Part shown: positions 5,064 through 7,369 of the stretch, in pieces | Layout of the letters: the number at the start of each line of letters is the position of its first letter | How positions within the stretch are numbered: position 1 is the first letter of the stretch | Assembly (NCBI GenBank): GCA_022564085.1 | Contig: JADFMC010000104.1 | Location: 1-7,369, forward strand | Source of the DNA: Fidelibacterota bacterium | GTDB taxonomy: Bacteria; Fidelibacterota; Marinisomatia; SCGC-AAA003-L08; TS1B11 | Direction of reading: 5' to 3' | DNA: 7,369 nt | Position numbers and translations under genes: made by a program | The notes under the pieces: model-generated | Seen by the model: only the letters and a program-made list of their open reading frames with translations | The model's database searches: none | What the model was told of the DNA's origin: nothing

Positions 5064-6929
5064 CTTCTGGAGTTTCTGCACCCGTTTCTGCACCGCCTTA
5101 TATCCACGGTATTTGGGATAATTATCCAGCACGAGGTGCAGGGTATGGATGGCGGCGTCAATGTTTTTCAGGTCCGATTGATAGATATCCGCAGCTTTGA
5201 GGATACCGTCCACCGCCTTCTCATTGTCCTCAGGATAGCGTTGAAAAATATCCAGGTAATAGGACACGGCGGCATCGTACTGGCGGGTCTTTTTCGAGAT
5301 AGCAGCCAGCCCCTCAAGTGCGGGAATCCCGACGGACCGATCTTCACCGTAGGTTGACAGGATTTCTTCATAGACGGCCAAGGCGCCGGCCGGCGAAGCC
5401 AGCTTGTTGCGCAGCAGGTTGGCAAAGCCGAATAAAGCGGCCGGGGCCAAAGGATCGGCCTGGTATGTATCGGCCAGGTGGCGGTAAAGGTCGGCGGCCA
5501 TTTTGGGGCGTTTCAGCCGGGTCTCGTACAACTGGGCTTGGGCCATCAATGCGGCGGGCGCCCGCTCGTTATCCGGAAATTCCACCAGGAAGTCATCGTA
5601 CCGCTGGGCGCCAAGCTCATGCATCTCCAGATCGGAGGTGGTCACTTTGGCCAGGGCAAAAGTGACCTGGGGACGGTACTCACTTTCCGGGTACATTGAC
5701 CGAATCTTCATATAAGTTAGAATCTCCGTATGGAATTCACCCAAAGCATGATAGGTTTGGGCTATCCACACGTGCAACTGGTCCGCCTGGAAAACAGCCG
5801 GATACAAGGCCAGGAATTGCTGCGTTTCAGCTAGAAAATAACGGCGTGCATCTATATGCTGCAGGGTGTGGACATAGTCCAGAAAGTGCAAGTAGCGGTA
5901 AAAATATTCATCCCCTATATTCATGGAGTCGGAGTTAAGCGCTACCTCGTAGTACAGCCGGCCGATCTCATCATCTTTGCCCAGCCGCTCCTCCAGCTGT
6001 CCCTGGGCGTGTAGCCCGGCCTCGGACTCGGAATAAAGGAATACGGTTTTGAGATAAGTCAGCGCTCCCCGCACCTTGTCACCCCGGGCATAGTAGTTAT
6101 CGGCCAGCAGGTTCAGCGCCTCGGGTGTATGGCCCCGTAGTTCAGACCAGCGCAGATATTGGCGGAACTCGTCCAGTTTGTAACGGGCCAGCTCCTCGCC
6201 GCCGGCGCCGCTGAACAGGCGGGTGAATCCCCGGCTCTTGACTTTATAATCCGTCATTCCCCGCAGGTGCGCTAAGTACTGGGCATCGGTAGTGGAGTCA
6301 ATGACTTCCTCATCGACCGCCATCAAGGCGTTTTTCAACTGCTCATACATGCCCGAAAGGCCTTCCTGGTTGGCGAATAATTTTCCTTCCAAACCTTGTA
6401 GCATGACCTTCAGGGCCGCTACCGTATCGGTGAAAGCGCGTTCCAAGCTGTCGGCCACCAGCAAGTCGGATTGGGCCTGCCCCAGCAATACCATAACGGA
6501 ATCATCGAGAGCAAGCAGCGAGTCGTAACGCGATCGGAGTTCCTGCCCACGGTGAAAACTGTAGGCCAGGGAGTCACTCAGGACACTGAGTTGCACGATG
6601 TGCCGGCGGTTGTCGGCCGTAGCCCGGTCGTACAGGATCCCTACCCGGTAAAGGCTGTCGGCGGCCTGTTGCAACTGAGCCTGGACTTGGCCCAGAGTGT
6701 CGGTCAAACCGGCCACGCTCTGTTCCAACTGACGGCGGGTGAAGTTGGCGGCCTCCAACTGCTCCTGTCGTAGGAATAACGTGTCCTGCAATAATAAAAT
6801 GCGATCTTCGTAAACCTCTTCCAGGAGCGATTCACCCTCGATAGCGGCGTTTGTATCAATTGGCTCCTGGGCCGTAAGACCGCAGGCGGCCAACAAACCC
6901 AGAATACAGACCAGCCGCCCGGTGGTCAT
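5052..6929 (-). CDS. Exported coiled-coil and TPR-repeat protein, probable lipoprotein
   Basis: From the ATG at 6929 the product is 625 aa. It begins with a short signal sequence, MTTGRLVCILGLLAAC, whose LAAC is a lipobox with Cys 16. Signal peptidase I cleavage after LTA is an alternative. A long helical coiled-coil region follows (about residues 35-205) with recurring D-[ST]-[LV] triplets. The C-terminal half has tandem TPR-like helical repeats of roughly 35-37 residues, for example EALNLLADNYYARGD, VWIAQTYHALGEFHTEILTYMK, and a block from YDDFLVEFPDNERAPAAL to VLDNYP. This layout recalls envelope scaffold proteins of the CpoB/YbgF or BamD type, but I recognise no specific family. It ends in a basic tail, QKKKG. 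The frame extends to another ATG at 7004, but that start lacks a ribosome binding site and adds 25 non-signal-like residues before the signal peptide. The ATG at 6929 has GGTGGGG just upstream. Inferred role: periplasmic protein-interaction scaffold. Confidence 0.82.
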   Translation of the reverse strand: MTTGRLVCILGLLAACGLTAQEPIDTNAAIEGESLLEEVYEDRILLLQDTLFLRQEQLEAANFTRRQLEQSVAGLTDTLGQVQAQLQQAADSLYRVGILYDRATADNRRHIVQLSVLSDSLAYSFHRGQELRSRYDSLLALDDSVMVLLGQAQSDLLVADSLERAFTDTVAALKVMLQGLEGKLFANQEGLSGMYEQLKNALMAVDEEVIDSTTDAQYLAHLRGMTDYKVKSRGFTRLFSGAGGEELARYKLDEFRQYLRWSELRGHTPEALNLLADNYYARGDKVRGALTYLKTVFLYSESEAGLHAQGQLEERLGKDDEIGRLYYEVALNSDSMNIGDEYFYRYLHFLDYVHTLQHIDARRYFLAETQQFLALYPAVFQADQLHVWIAQTYHALGEFHTEILTYMKIRSMYPESEYRPQVTFALAKVTTSDLEMHELGAQRYDDFLVEFPDNERAPAALMAQAQLYETRLKRPKMAADLYRHLADTYQADPLAPAALFGFANLLRNKLASPAGALAVYEEILSTYGEDRSVGIPALEGLAAISKKTRQYDAAVSYYLDIFQRYPEDNEKAVDGILKAADIYQSDLKNIDAAIHTLHLVLDNYPKYRGYKAVQKRVQKLQKKKG

Positions 6930-7110
6930 TCCCCACCGGTGGGGCCAGCCGTCACCCGGTTGGTATCCGGCCGGCGCTGATCTGCTGTGTATGGCCTGGT
7001 GCATGAACAGTTAGTATTCGGCTTCTATTAAGGGTCTAACCGAGGCCTTGAAGGTACAAACTTCTACGGGGCCTGTCTAGCACCGGCGCGGGGAAATTGG
7101 CTCAGGGCGC

Positions 7111-7369
7111 TTAGCCGCCGGTGGCCTCTTTTTCCAGGCATATATCGCAATCACAGAGACCGCGAAGGTAATCGTAAGTGTAGATACCGGTTGAATGACC
7201 ATCGGCCCATAACAGTTGCCAGGCGTAGTGCCCTACCGGTTTCAGCCCGGACAGACGGTAGCTTTCGGTGGTGAGCTCCGGCTTGTCCGCCGGCATGAGG
7301 CGTCTTCCCAGCAGATCCGGTTCGCCGCGACAGTGCGCGCAGGGACAGGCCCGCCGCAAACTCTCTGGT
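7111..7369 (-). CDS. C-terminal part of a DUF971 (GBBH-like N-terminal domain) protein, cut by right edge
   Basis: The frame is open to the right edge and ends at TAA (7113-7111), so at least 85 residues are present and the true start lies outside. The motifs are those of the DUF971 family: an LRxxCPCxxC segment followed by RGE, then PVGHYAWQLLWADGHSTGIYTYDYLRGLC, ending in CDCDIC. This domain matches the N-terminal zinc-binding domain of gamma-butyrobetaine hydroxylase. In that enzyme a CxCxxC triad and a distant His bind zinc; here the equivalents are the CPCAHC cysteines (7347-7330) and the His of WADGH (7197-7195). A TTG at 7359 is an unlikely start, because it would remove the conserved residues before the Cys cluster. 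Stand-alone bacterial DUF971 proteins are small and lack the oxygenase domain; their function is not settled. It is on the same strand as the TPR gene, with about 180 bp between its stop and that gene's preferred start. Confidence 0.85.
   Translation of the reverse strand, partial: PESLRRACPCAHCRGEPDLLGRRLMPADKPELTTESYRLSGLKPVGHYAWQLLWADGHSTGIYTYDYLRGLCDCDICLEKEATGG

Noticed and set aside
5318..5938. Several overlapping plus-strand frames of 70-115 codons
   Set aside because: All are antisense to the TPR gene, rich in Arg/Gly/Pro, and have no supporting start signals.
5696..5938. Possible frameshift or break within the TPR gene
   Set aside because: The minus-strand frame is continuous with consistent helical repeats on both sides, so there is no sign of disruption.
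7005..7110. Gap between the DUF971 stop and the TPR gene, checked for a tRNA, small RNA or promoter
   Set aside because: No cloverleaf, T-tract hairpin or well-spaced -35/-10 pair could be found. TTGTAC on the minus strand has no acceptable -10 at the right distance.

Overview
The window is a compact stretch of bacterial chromosome. It leans G+C-rich in coding DNA, with one A+T-richer divergent intergenic region. I see no mobile element, CRISPR array, rRNA or tRNA. It holds five complete protein genes and two genes cut by the window edges. Gram-negative cell envelope features (two predicted lipoproteins, one with LysM domains), D-[ST]-L-rich coiled coils and a paired M16 peptidase operon suggest a diderm bacterium of the Fibrobacterota-Chlorobiota-Bacteroidota (FCB) sphere, possibly Neomarinimicrobiota-like. 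That placement is an impression from protein style, not a demonstrated assignment.

Left part (1-4062, all minus strand). A probable operon runs right to left. It starts with a catalytic M16 zinc peptidase (2743-4062), followed by its non-catalytic M16 partner (1436-2746), joined by a 4-bp ATGA overlap. Next comes a PlsC-type acyltransferase carrying a C-terminal zinc ribbon and a further C-terminal domain (154-1347). Last is the N-terminus of a membrane protein resembling the GltS-type sodium:glutamate symporters (1-124, continuing off the left edge). The two M16 chains split the conserved features between them: one keeps the metal site, the other keeps the Arg/Tyr substrate-binding pair. This is the arrangement of heterodimeric M16B peptidases.

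Middle (4063-4335). This is a divergent intergenic region of about 270 bp. It holds a plausible extended -10 promoter for the minus-strand operon, a weaker candidate promoter for the plus-strand gene, a short inverted repeat, an 8-bp palindrome and a 10-bp direct repeat.

Right part (4336-7369). A plus-strand lipoprotein with an acidic Pro/Glu linker and two LysM domains (4336-4974) converges on a minus-strand gene for a secreted or lipid-anchored coiled-coil/TPR protein (5052-6929). Between them lies a strong bidirectional terminator. A second plus-direction terminator-like hairpin overlaps the stop codon of the TPR gene. At the right edge is the C-terminal part of a DUF971 (GBBH-like N-terminal domain) protein with two CxCxxC motifs (7111-7369 and beyond).

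I found no convincing sign of a wholly new multi-gene system. The most interesting points are the complementary M16 pair, the acyltransferase-zinc ribbon fusion with a possible non-AUG start, the heptad-phased D-[ST]-L pattern in the TPR protein, and the terminator embedded in the end of an opposing gene.
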